64,000 nucleotides of DNA from Leyella lascolaii (GTDB lineage: Bacteria > Bacteroidota > Bacteroidia > Bacteroidales > Bacteroidaceae), in contig NZ_LT556038.1 of the NCBI RefSeq assembly GCF_900079775.1, positions 1-64,000 on the forward strand, given 5' to 3'. The notes beneath the pieces are model-generated. The model saw only the letters and a program-made list of their open reading frames with translations. It was not told where the DNA came from and ran no database searches. Both the position numbers and the translations under genes were made by a program. This document shows positions 16,826 to 25,928 of the stretch, one piece after another; the first letter of the stretch is position 1, and each line of letters starts with the position of its first letter.

Positions 16826-19651
16826 ATGTCTATACAAAGTGAAGCGGCATTAGAAGCCGGACTTATCGCCACGCTCCAGCAAATGGACTATGAATATGTC
16901 CAAATTGCCGAGGAGGACAATCTTCAAGCCAATTTCAAGAGGCAGTTGGAGATACACAACCGTAAGCGGTTGGCGGAGCATGGCCGTACCGAATTTACGG
17001 ATGAGGAATTTGACAAGATACTCATCTACCTTGAAGGAGGCACACGCTTTGAAAAGGCGAAGAAGCTCCGCGACCTTTATCCGCTTGACACGGCGGACGG
17101 CAAACGCATCTGGGTGGAGTTCCTTAACCGTCAACAGTGGTGTCAGAACGAATTTCAGGTTTCCAACCAAATCACGGTGGAAGGGCGTAAGAAGTGCCGC
17201 TACGATGTGACCATTCTTATAAACGGTCTGCCTTTGGTACAGATTGAATTGAAACGTCGGGGCGTAGAGTTAAGGGTGGCATACGACCAAATCCAACGCT
17301 ATCATAAGACTTCTTATCACGGGTTGTTTGATTACATTCAACTGTTCGTGATTTCCAACGGTGTCAACACACGCTACTTCGCCAACAATCCAAACGGAGG
17401 CTATAAGTTCACGTTCAACTGGACGGACGCAGCCAATGTGCCGTTCAATGAATTGGATAAGTTTGCAGCCGCATTTTTGGAGAAATGTACGCTCGGCAAA
17501 ATCATAGGAAAATACATCGTGCTGCATGAGGGCGACAAGTGCCTGATGGTGCTTCGTCCGTACCAGTTCTATGCCGTGGAGAAGATATTGGATAAGGTGA
17601 AGAACTCCAACGACAACGGCTATATATGGCATACAACAGGAGCCGGAAAGACCTTGACTTCATTCAAGGCGGCACAGCTTGTTTCCGAACTGGACGATGT
17701 GGATAAGGTAATGTTTGTGGTTGACCGTCACGACCTTGACACCCAAACCCAATCGGAATATGAAGCCTTTGAGCCGGGTGCGGTGGACGGCACGGACAAC
17801 ACGGATGAGTTGGTGAAACGGTTGCACAGCAATTCCAAGATAATCATCACTACCATTCAGAAGCTCAACGCCGCAGTTAGCAAGACGTGGTACAGCAACA
17901 AGATTGAGGCCATACGCCACTCCCGTATCGTGATGATATTCGACGAGTGCCACAGAAGCCACTTTGGGGAAAGTCACAAGCGCATCATGAAGTTCTTTGA
18001 CAACGCCCAAGTGTTCGGCTTCACGGGTACGCCCATCTTCACGGAGAATGCCATTAACGGGCATACCACCAAAGAGATATTCGGCAACTGCCTGCACCAA
18101 TACCTTATCAAGGATGCCATAGCCGATGAAAACGTGCTGGGCTTCCTTGTGGAGTATTATCATGGAAGCGAAGAAGTGGAAAAGGGCAATGCCAACCGCA
18201 TGGAGGAGATAGCCAAATTCATCCTTAATAATTTCAATAAGTCAACCTTTGACGGTGAGTTTGATGCGCTGTTTGCCGTGCAATCCGTACCGATGCTTAT
18301 CCGCTATTACAATATATTCAAGTCGTTGAAGCCGAAAATCCGTATCGGTGCAGTATTTACATACGCTGCCAACAGCAGCCAGGACGATGAACAGACGGGA
18401 ATGAATACGGGGCAGTATGTCAGCGAAAGCACAGGCGAGGCGGACGAACTGCAAGCCATCATGGATGACTACAATGAAATGTTCGGCACAGCATTCACTA
18501 CCGAAAATTTCCGCGCTTACTACGATGACATCAACCTGCGTATGAAAAAGAAGCGGGCTGACTTGAAACCGCTTGACCTCTGCCTTGTCGTGGGAATGTT
18601 CCTTACGGGCTTTGACAGCAAGAAACTCAATACGCTCTATGTGGATAAGAACTTGGAGTACCACGGATTGCTGCAAGCGTTCAGCCGAACCAACCGTGTA
18701 CTGAATGAGAAAAAGCGTTTCGGAAAGATTATATGCTTCCGTGATTTGAAAAGCAATGTTGATACGGCCATCAGGCTTTTCAGTAACTCAAATAATCCCG
18801 AAGAAATAGTACGTCCACCTTTTGAGGATGTGAAAAAGGAATACCAGCAGTTGGCAACGGACTTCTTGCAGAAATACCCGGAGCCAAGCAGCATAGACCT
18901 GTTGCAGAGCGAAAAGGACAAGAAAGACTTTGTGCTGGCTTTCCGCGACATCATCCGCAAACACGCGGAAATCCAAATATACGAGGATTACAGCGATGAT
19001 GCGGACGACCTCGGCATGACCGAACAACAGTTTATGGACTTCCGAAGCAAGTACCTTGACATTCACGATACGTTTGTTCCGTCGGATATGCCTTCAGCCT
19101 CTCCAAGCGGCGGCGATGAAACGCCAAGCGATGAACGGTTGGAGGATGTGGATTTCTGCCTTGAACTCCTGCACAGCGACATTATTAATGTGGCTTATAT
19201 CCTCGAATTGATTGCTAATCTTAATCCATACAGCACGGACTATGCAGAGCGGCGTAAGAACATCATTGACACGATGATAAAGGATGCCGAAATGCGTAAC
19301 AAGGCGAAACTCATTGACGGCTTCATTCAAAAGAATGTGGACGAGGATAAGGAGAACTTCATGGCGCGACGGCAAAAGGCGGACGGTACAAGCGAACTGG
19401 AGGAACGCTTGAACCGCTATATCTCCACAGAACGTGAAAAAGCCGTGAACTCTTTGGCACAGGACGAGGGGCTTTCTTCGGATGTGCTCGACCATTACTT
19501 GAAAGAGTATGACTACCTGCAAAAAGAGCAGCCGGAAATCATACAAAAGGCGCTCAAAGAGAAGCACCTCGGACTGATTAAGACCCGAAAGGCTTTGACA
19601 AGGATAATGGATAGATTGCGTAGCATAATAAGAACTTTTAGTTGGGATTGA
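16826..19651 (+). CDS. hsdR: type I restriction enzyme, R subunit
   Basis: 941 residues, full length. HsdR translocates and cuts DNA as part of the R2M2S complex. Seen in order: a PD-(D/E)xK nuclease core (D127 in RYDVTIL, E141-L-K143), Walker A (TGAGKT, 271-276), Walker B/DEAD-like DECH (373-376), motif III FGFTGTP, and the later helicase motifs (GMFLTGFDSKKLN, QAFSRTNRV). The C-terminus is helical and should bind HsdM. The next gene starts 2 bases after its stop. Confidence 0.95.
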   Translation: MSIQSEAALEAGLIATLQQMDYEYVQIAEEDNLQANFKRQLEIHNRKRLAEHGRTEFTDEEFDKILIYLEGGTRFEKAKKLRDLYPLDTADGKRIWVEFLNRQQWCQNEFQVSNQITVEGRKKCRYDVTILINGLPLVQIELKRRGVELRVAYDQIQRYHKTSYHGLFDYIQLFVISNGVNTRYFANNPNGGYKFTFNWTDAANVPFNELDKFAAAFLEKCTLGKIIGKYIVLHEGDKCLMVLRPYQFYAVEKILDKVKNSNDNGYIWHTTGAGKTLTSFKAAQLVSELDDVDKVMFVVDRHDLDTQTQSEYEAFEPGAVDGTDNTDELVKRLHSNSKIIITTIQKLNAAVSKTWYSNKIEAIRHSRIVMIFDECHRSHFGESHKRIMKFFDNAQVFGFTGTPIFTENAINGHTTKEIFGNCLHQYLIKDAIADENVLGFLVEYYHGSEEVEKGNANRMEEIAKFILNNFNKSTFDGEFDALFAVQSVPMLIRYYNIFKSLKPKIRIGAVFTYAANSSQDDEQTGMNTGQYVSESTGEADELQAIMDDYNEMFGTAFTTENFRAYYDDINLRMKKKRADLKPLDLCLVVGMFLTGFDSKKLNTLYVDKNLEYHGLLQAFSRTNRVLNEKKRFGKIICFRDLKSNVDTAIRLFSNSNNPEEIVRPPFEDVKKEYQQLATDFLQKYPEPSSIDLLQSEKDKKDFVLAFRDIIRKHAEIQIYEDYSDDADDLGMTEQQFMDFRSKYLDIHDTFVPSDMPSASPSGGDETPSDERLEDVDFCLELLHSDIINVAYILELIANLNPYSTDYAERRKNIIDTMIKDAEMRNKAKLIDGFIQKNVDEDKENFMARRQKADGTSELEERLNRYISTEREKAVNSLAQDEGLSSDVLDHYLKEYDYLQKEQPEIIQKALKEKHLGLIKTRKALTRIMDRLRSIIRTFSWD

Positions 19652-19653
19652 AT

Positions 19654-20313
19654 ATGATTAAATTATTAAACAGTCTGTACCTAACAGAAAAAGGATGTTG
19701 CATTAAAAATAGGAAATTCTATCCCGTCCATCTTCGTCAAGGAGAAATTGATGGTGCATGTTCCATATACACGCTTATGATGAATCTTCTTATTTTGCGG
19801 TGTGTGAGAAGAAATGAGTTGGAAGACTTATATGACAAAATTAAAAAGTCTCCCGAAGTAGTGAAACTTTTTCATGAGTTTTTTGATAAGCATGGACTGG
19901 TCAGGAATGGTCTCTATTTTGACAAACTCAAGAAAATGATAAATCGTTCTTTTGGTGATACGGTATGTGCTGAATATTATAACTGCGATAAGGAAGAAGC
20001 CAAAGATGGCTTTAAGAATCAGATAAAATCCGTCTTAGATAAAGATATGCCCATTATTTTAGGTATTGACTTTAAGAAAGGAGGAGGACATGCTGTTTTG
20101 GCTATTGGATATGAAAGCGACGATGAAGGTCTGTTTCATATATTCTGTCTTGACCCTGGGTATAATTGTTATCCAACGTCATATTGGAATATGGTAATTG
20201 CATTAGATATTTATAGAGGGAAATACCCTCATCAGTGTTTGACAGATAATCCCTATAATTGTCCAGCAATTCAAATCACAGAAACCATAGTTGTTGAACG
20301 TTTAAGGAAATAG
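19654..20313 (+). CDS. papain-like (C39-like) cysteine peptidase inside the restriction operon
   Basis: 219 residues from the ATG at 19654, 2 bases after the hsdR stop (a TTG start at 19642 would overlap). The triad of a papain-like fold is visible: Q29 (RQGEIDGACS), C36, H146 (GGGHAVLAIGYE), D167 (FCLDPGYN). No signal peptide or membrane segment, so cytosolic. I know no standard type I system with such a subunit. It may process a partner protein, act as a suicidal effector, or regulate the restriction subunit. The fold call is firm; the role is unknown. Confidence 0.7.
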   Translation: MIKLLNSLYLTEKGCCIKNRKFYPVHLRQGEIDGACSIYTLMMNLLILRCVRRNELEDLYDKIKKSPEVVKLFHEFFDKHGLVRNGLYFDKLKKMINRSFGDTVCAEYYNCDKEEAKDGFKNQIKSVLDKDMPIILGIDFKKGGGHAVLAIGYESDDEGLFHIFCLDPGYNCYPTSYWNMVIALDIYRGKYPHQCLTDNPYNCPAIQITETIVVERLRK

Positions 20314-20319
20314 TTTTTT

Positions 20320-21075
20320 ATGGAAAAGGAACAGCATAAAGAACCGGGATATGTATATATTTTGACCAATCCAAGTTTTCGTGAGGATTGGGTAAAAATT
20401 GGCAAAAGTTCACGTCCTGTAGATGTTCGCTCAAAGGAACTTGATAATACAGCAGTACCTTTGCCTTTTGAAATATATGCAACATTTAGAACCGTAAAAT
20501 ATAATGAAGTAGAAAAACTTGTACATAAGTATATAGACAGATTTACACATCTTCGTATTCGACAAAATAGAGAGTTTTTCAACGTTTCTCCGAAAGTAGC
20601 ATTAGATATTTTTAGAGATATAGCACAAGCAATAGATGACGCAGTTATAACAGAGTATAACGAAAACAAACCTGAAGAGTGCCACAACAAGCCTATTCAA
20701 GACATTGCTAAACGTAAGGGGAAACGGGAAAAATTTACGATAAACGGGAAAGGCGAATTTTATAAAAATGGTTGTATGGTTGAAGTTATAAGACAATACA
20801 TCAAAGAAAGGAGTTTGACATATAAAGAAATTGAGACATTCTTTGATGAAAGAATACCTAATTTGATTATGTCTGTTGATAGAGTCAAGAAACAGCAACA
20901 AGATTCTTTCGATAAATCAAAAAATACAAGATGGCATTTTAAGTCTCCTTTAACAAGCTCCGATGGAGTGGATTTCTTGGTTAGTACACAAGTGGGAGAA
21001 GGATGTCGTATTGATTTTAACGACATTGTGTCTTTGTCTGCGGAATTGGGTTATAACATAGAAAAATTAGATTAG
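20320..21075 (+). CDS. T5orf172 / GIY-YIG-like nuclease-domain protein
   Basis: 251 residues. Residues 10-100 match the T5orf172 branch of the GIY-YIG fold: GYVYILTN, VKIGKSSRP, Arg36, Glu63-x5-His69, and REFF (Arg84-Glu85). The potential catalytic residues are present. The C-terminal 120 residues are an unassigned alpha/beta region ending in DFLVSTQVGEGCRIDF, perhaps for DNA or protein binding. It lies 6 bases after the peptidase gene and 3 before hsdM, so it is tightly cotranscribed. It could be an additional nuclease of the defence operon. Confidence 0.75.
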   Translation: MEKEQHKEPGYVYILTNPSFREDWVKIGKSSRPVDVRSKELDNTAVPLPFEIYATFRTVKYNEVEKLVHKYIDRFTHLRIRQNREFFNVSPKVALDIFRDIAQAIDDAVITEYNENKPEECHNKPIQDIAKRKGKREKFTINGKGEFYKNGCMVEVIRQYIKERSLTYKEIETFFDERIPNLIMSVDRVKKQQQDSFDKSKNTRWHFKSPLTSSDGVDFLVSTQVGEGCRIDFNDIVSLSAELGYNIEKLD

Positions 21076-21078
21076 AAT

Positions 21079-22632
21079 ATGAGCGAAGAATTACAACAGA
21101 AACTCCGTGACCAACTTTGGGAAGTGGCCAATAAGTTGCGCGGAAATATGTCGGCCAGCGATTTCATGTATTTCACTTTGGGCTTCATCTTCTACAAATA
21201 CCTTTCGGAGAAGATAGAAGCATACGCAAACAATGCCTTGGTGGATGATGAAGTGTCCTTCAAAGAATTGTGGACTATGGAGGACGAGGATGCCGCCGAA
21301 CTGCAAGAGGAACTGAAAAAGCAATGCTTGGAGGGTGTCGGCTACTTCATCGAACCGACTTACCTTTTCTCATCGGTGATAGACCGGATAAAGAAGAAAG
21401 AGAACATATTGCCCATTCTTGAACGCTCGTTAAAGCGCATTGAGGATAGCACATTGGGGCATGACAGCGAGGAAGATTTTGGTGGTCTGTTCTCTGATAT
21501 TGACCTTGCTTCGCCTAAACTGGGCAAGACGGCAGATGACAAGAATACGCTCGTCAGCAATGTACTGTTGGCATTGGACGATATAAAGTTTGGCGTGGAG
21601 GCATCGGAAGAAATAGACATCCTTGGCGATGCCTACGAGTATATGATTGGCCAGTTTGCCGCTGGAGCCGGAAAGAAAGCCGGAGAGTTCTATACACCGC
21701 AAGAGGTTAGTCAGATATTGGCTGAAATTGTGTCTATCGGTCATGCGCGGCTTCGCAATGTGTATGACCCGACTTGCGGTAGCGGCTCGTTGCTTCTTCG
21801 TGCGGCAAAGGTCGGCCATGCGGTAGATATTTACGGACAAGAGAAGAATCCGACCACTTACAACCTTGCCCGAATGAATATGTTGCTGCACGGCATCAAG
21901 TTCAGCAACTTCAAGATAGAGAATGGCGATACATTAGAATGGGATGCCTTTGGCGATACGCAGTTTGACGCAGTGGTGGCAAATCCTCCTTTCTCCGCAG
22001 AATGGAGTGCTGCCGACAAGTTCAACAACGATGACCGTTTCAGCAAAGCCGGACGGCTTGCACCGAAGAAAACCGCCGATTACGCTTTCATCCTCCATAT
22101 GATTTACCATTTGAATGAGGGTGGCACAATGGCTTGCGTTGCACCTCATGGTGTATTGTTCCGTGGAAATGCAGAGGGGGTAATCCGCCGTTTCCTCATT
22201 GAGAAGAAGAACTACATAGATGCTATCATTGGTTTGCCTGCCAATATCTTCTATGGTACGAGCATACCAACTTGCATCCTTGTGATGAAGAAATGCCGTA
22301 AAGAGGATGACAACATTCTGTTTATTGATGCAAGCAAGGAGTTTGAAAAGGTCAAGACACAAAACAAGCTCCGTCCGCAACATATTCAAAAGATAGTCGA
22401 AACCTACCGTGACCGCGAGGAAATAGAAAAGTACAGTCACCTTGCCACGCTGCAAGAGGTAGCCGACAATGATTATAACCTGAATATCCCTCGCTATGTG
22501 GACACCTTTGAGGAAGAAGAACCGATTGACATCAAAGCGGTAATGTCTGAAATCAAGGAACTGGAAGCCAAACGTGCCGAGTTGGATAAGGAGATTGATG
22601 TATATTTGAAAGAGTTGGGAATTATAGAGTAA
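21079..22632 (+). CDS. hsdM: type I restriction-modification, M subunit (N6-adenine methyltransferase)
   Basis: 517 residues. HsdM_N helical domain (1-140), then GEFYTP (202-207), SAM-binding motif I DPTCGSGS (230-237), and catalytic motif IV NPPF (302-305) for N6-adenine methylation. The C-terminal helix (IKELEAKRAELDKEIDVYLKEL) should contact HsdS. All motifs are intact. It is separated from hsdS by two other genes, an unusual spacing. Confidence 0.95.
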   Translation: MSEELQQKLRDQLWEVANKLRGNMSASDFMYFTLGFIFYKYLSEKIEAYANNALVDDEVSFKELWTMEDEDAAELQEELKKQCLEGVGYFIEPTYLFSSVIDRIKKKENILPILERSLKRIEDSTLGHDSEEDFGGLFSDIDLASPKLGKTADDKNTLVSNVLLALDDIKFGVEASEEIDILGDAYEYMIGQFAAGAGKKAGEFYTPQEVSQILAEIVSIGHARLRNVYDPTCGSGSLLLRAAKVGHAVDIYGQEKNPTTYNLARMNMLLHGIKFSNFKIENGDTLEWDAFGDTQFDAVVANPPFSAEWSAADKFNNDDRFSKAGRLAPKKTADYAFILHMIYHLNEGGTMACVAPHGVLFRGNAEGVIRRFLIEKKNYIDAIIGLPANIFYGTSIPTCILVMKKCRKEDDNILFIDASKEFEKVKTQNKLRPQHIQKIVETYRDREEIEKYSHLATLQEVADNDYNLNIPRYVDTFEEEEPIDIKAVMSEIKELEAKRAELDKEIDVYLKELGIIE

Positions 22633-22638
22633 GAAAAT

Positions 22639-24750
22639 ATGATTGGTAGTGCAATACTATTGAGTAACTTTATTGAAGGGAATATGAAGCAATTCATAAT
22701 CCCTGTATATCAGCGAAATTATGATTGGCTGATAGATAACTGTGAACAGTTGTTTAACGACTTGGTGAAATTAAGCAAGCAACATAAGCAAACTCATTTC
22801 TTCGGTTCAATTGTTACAGCTTCGGCTGATGCTTATGGACGAAATAGGTTAGTGATAGATGGGCAGCAGCGTATAACGACCATATCTCTTTTGTTGCTGG
22901 CAGGTATAAAGGCAGTAAAAGATGGGAAATTATTAGTCAGCAATGAAGCCAGACTGAATGAAGCATACGAAATGTTCCTGCTTGCTAAATTTAGTAGTGC
23001 AGATAGGAAAATCAAACTCGTTCCTATTGAAAGTGACCGAATAGCCTATGACCTGATTTTTGATAATGCAGAGGATAAATTCATTGCCGAATCCAAGGTT
23101 ACACGCAACTTCATGTATTTCTATGGCTTATTGACTAAAACTCCGCAAGAATTTTCGTTTGATGATTTATTGAACACCATAGAACGTTTGCAGATTATCA
23201 CGATAGAGCTTGACAATAACGACGATGCGCAACTGATATTTGAGAGTCTTAACTCGACCGGACTTGCACTTACCGAAGCTGACAAAATACGCAATTATCT
23301 TTTGATGTCGCTTTCGCCTGAAGAACAGCAACAATGTTTTAAGGATTATTGGCAAAAGATTGAACAGGCCACAGACAACGAGCCTACAATGTTCTTGCGT
23401 GATTATCTTACCATAAGACAGCAGCGGCAACGCCATGTCAGACTTCCATATATGTATCAAGAGTGGAAAAAATACATGGAGGTGAAAGACAGGAAAGAAG
23501 AGCTTGCACAAATGCTTGATTATGCCAAATATTATCGGCAAGTAACAAAGAGCCAACTTTCCACACCACGTCTTTCAAAGAAAATGAGCCATATCTGCAA
23601 CATAGACACCGATGTGGTAAATGTATTCTTTATGCAATTCTTGAAGTATGCCGATGAAAATGGTCTTCAAGAGGATGAAGTTTATAAGGCTATTGACTTG
23701 GTTGAAAATTATATGGCTCGCCGTATCGTGTGCAATATGCCGGGTAACGCATTGACACAAGTGTTCTGTGCATTGCATAAGGACGTGCTGAGAAGTATTG
23801 ACGAATACAGGGCAGCAGACATTCCTTTGTCTGCAAGTTATTCTGATATACTTGCATATCATATATTGCGCCGTGATGGTAATTATCTCCTACCGAGAGA
23901 TACGCAATTCATAGAAGCAATTAAAACACGTGATGCTTATCACATGATGAAGCCATTTCAGATATTTCTTTTTGAACGCCTTGAGAATGCTATTCCTGGG
24001 GAATATAACGATGTAGCAAGCGATATGAAAAATAAAACGGCCACACTGGAACATATCATGCCGCAAACCCTTAACGCCGATTGGAAAGCCATGCTTGGCA
24101 GCAACTATGAGGAGATAAAGGAAAAATATTTGCATACATTTGCCAATCTCACCTTAACTGGTATCAATAGCGAATTAAGCAATAACTCTTTCGATGTAAA
24201 ACGAGATGGTAAAGTGATAGACGGGGAGTCTTTCCCCGGATATAAGGATTCAAAATATCGTCTTACACGTAGTGTTATGGCTTGTTCAAAGTGGACACCT
24301 GTTGAAATGGAGCAAAGGGGAAAAGAAATAGTTGACACCTTCTTAAAACTATATCCTTTACCTCATACATCATTTACACCTTTACCGAAGCCTGTAGATG
24401 AAGTATCATTAGAAGATGAAACATTTTCACCAACAAACAGACAATTAAAAGGATTCAGATTGTTTGGTCAGGAACATGCAGAAACTATTTGGAAAAACAT
24501 GATGTTAAAAATCATATCCATAGTTTCTGAACGTTATCCTGACATTGTGGATGCCCTTTTCGATGCAGGAAGTTATTTTTGGTCATCTAAAAAAGCCGAT
24601 TTACATTATTGCACGATGATTGCACCAGATAAGTATGTGTGGACATCATTGGACAATAAGGGTAAGTTAAATTGTTTGCGGTATCTCTTTGATAAATGCG
24701 ATATTGCAGAATCGGAATTGATTCTGATATTAGACGCAATAAAGGATTAA
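22639..24750 (+). CDS. DUF262/DUF1524 protein, GmrSD-like type IV restriction factor
   Basis: 703 residues. The N-terminal DUF262 domain (ParB-like NTPase/nuclease fold) has QRNYDW (25-30) and DGQQR (74-78). An HNH-type DUF1524 region has TLEHIMPQ near residue 470 and FANLTLTG near 500. The last ~90 residues are a DUF4268/DUF5655-like tail. Single-chain GmrSD proteins restrict phage with modified cytosines. The gene starts 6 bases after hsdM. An unmodified-DNA system (HsdRMS) and a modified-DNA system in one operon would cover both phage types; that logic is inference. Confidence 0.85.
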   Translation: MIGSAILLSNFIEGNMKQFIIPVYQRNYDWLIDNCEQLFNDLVKLSKQHKQTHFFGSIVTASADAYGRNRLVIDGQQRITTISLLLLAGIKAVKDGKLLVSNEARLNEAYEMFLLAKFSSADRKIKLVPIESDRIAYDLIFDNAEDKFIAESKVTRNFMYFYGLLTKTPQEFSFDDLLNTIERLQIITIELDNNDDAQLIFESLNSTGLALTEADKIRNYLLMSLSPEEQQQCFKDYWQKIEQATDNEPTMFLRDYLTIRQQRQRHVRLPYMYQEWKKYMEVKDRKEELAQMLDYAKYYRQVTKSQLSTPRLSKKMSHICNIDTDVVNVFFMQFLKYADENGLQEDEVYKAIDLVENYMARRIVCNMPGNALTQVFCALHKDVLRSIDEYRAADIPLSASYSDILAYHILRRDGNYLLPRDTQFIEAIKTRDAYHMMKPFQIFLFERLENAIPGEYNDVASDMKNKTATLEHIMPQTLNADWKAMLGSNYEEIKEKYLHTFANLTLTGINSELSNNSFDVKRDGKVIDGESFPGYKDSKYRLTRSVMACSKWTPVEMEQRGKEIVDTFLKLYPLPHTSFTPLPKPVDEVSLEDETFSPTNRQLKGFRLFGQEHAETIWKNMMLKIISIVSERYPDIVDALFDAGSYFWSSKKADLHYCTMIAPDKYVWTSLDNKGKLNCLRYLFDKCDIAESELILILDAIKD

Positions 24751-24814
24751 AGATACAGTGAAGCTATTTGAAATAAGGATATTACGGCAAGATTCATAAG
24801 ATTAATATTTAATT

Positions 24815-25867
24815 ATGGTAAACGATAAAGAGCTTGAAATCACGGTTGACTATAACGAATTACTGCAACGCGCTGTTGCAGTTTTAGAAAGGACAAGAAT
24901 TTCCATAGCACGCAGTATTTCCGATAACATTAGCAATGCGCATTGGGAAATCGGCAGACTGTTACAAGAAAAGAAGTTAGATTCAAAGCATGGAGCTGGT
25001 GTGGTACAGCGGTTGTCAATCGACTTAAAACAGCGTTATCCCAAAATGGGATTGTCACCTCGCAGTTTATGGCTGATGAAGAAGTTTTATTGCAGGTTTT
25101 GTAACTCATCGTTAAAACTGCAACACGCTGTTGCAGTTTTGCCGTGGGGACACACTGCTGAACTCATGGCTAATAAATGGACAAAGGACAACGATGACGC
25201 TATACTTTATTATGCCGTTGAAACCGTAACAAAGGGCTGGAATCGTGATATTTTAGTTAATGCCATAAATCTTCATATGTATGAACAATCGTGCCTGCCT
25301 GTTGAAAAAGACAATAATTTTGCCACAACCCTGCCTGTACCGGTTGCCGCATATGCCAACGAAGTCATCAAAAGCACATACAATCTTGGCTTTTTGGGTG
25401 TAACAGAGCCAGTGTTAGAATTGGACTTGGAACATCGACTTGTAGAAAAAATAAAACTATTTCTACTCGAACTCGGAAAAGGTTTCACCTATATTGGTAA
25501 TCAATATCCAATTGAATACAAAGGTAGGAGTGGCATTGTAGATTTACTCTTTTTCCATAGAGGACTTAGAAGTCTGATAGCCATTGAACTAAAAGCAGGA
25601 AGATACAAACCTGAATATGCGGGGAAAATGAATTATTATCTTTCCATTCTTGACAGGACAGAACGCGGCGAGGGGGAGAACCCCTCCATCGGCATCATTC
25701 TTTGTGCAGAAAAGAATCATGTGGATGTGGAATTGTCACTTGATGGAATGGATAAACCTATTGGCGTTGCTGACTATCGGCTGATTATTCCGCAAGAAGA
25801 CTTGAAGCAGGTAATACAAGATGAAATTCAAGCATACGATGACGAAAAGCAGAAAGGGAATGAGTAA
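24815..25867 (+). CDS. DUF1016 (YhcG-type) PD-(D/E)xK nuclease
   Basis: 350 residues: DUF1016 N-terminal helical domain (HWEIGRLLQEKK, LPWGHTAEL) followed by a nuclease core with D243 (IVDLLFFHR) and E258-L-K260. Complete for the family. Such genes often ride in type I restriction loci of gut bacteria, and their targets are uncertain. A 23-base palindromic sequence occurs twice in the gene (24863-24885 and 25118-25140), both times read as QxAVAVL. Confidence 0.85.
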   Translation: MVNDKELEITVDYNELLQRAVAVLERTRISIARSISDNISNAHWEIGRLLQEKKLDSKHGAGVVQRLSIDLKQRYPKMGLSPRSLWLMKKFYCRFCNSSLKLQHAVAVLPWGHTAELMANKWTKDNDDAILYYAVETVTKGWNRDILVNAINLHMYEQSCLPVEKDNNFATTLPVPVAAYANEVIKSTYNLGFLGVTEPVLELDLEHRLVEKIKLFLLELGKGFTYIGNQYPIEYKGRSGIVDLLFFHRGLRSLIAIELKAGRYKPEYAGKMNYYLSILDRTERGEGENPSIGIILCAEKNHVDVELSLDGMDKPIGVADYRLIIPQEDLKQVIQDEIQAYDDEKQKGNE

Positions 25868-25928
25868 CTGGTCGCAAATTGAGACTGGTTCGAATGGAAT
25901 GTATCAACAAAATTAAAGAGTAATGATT

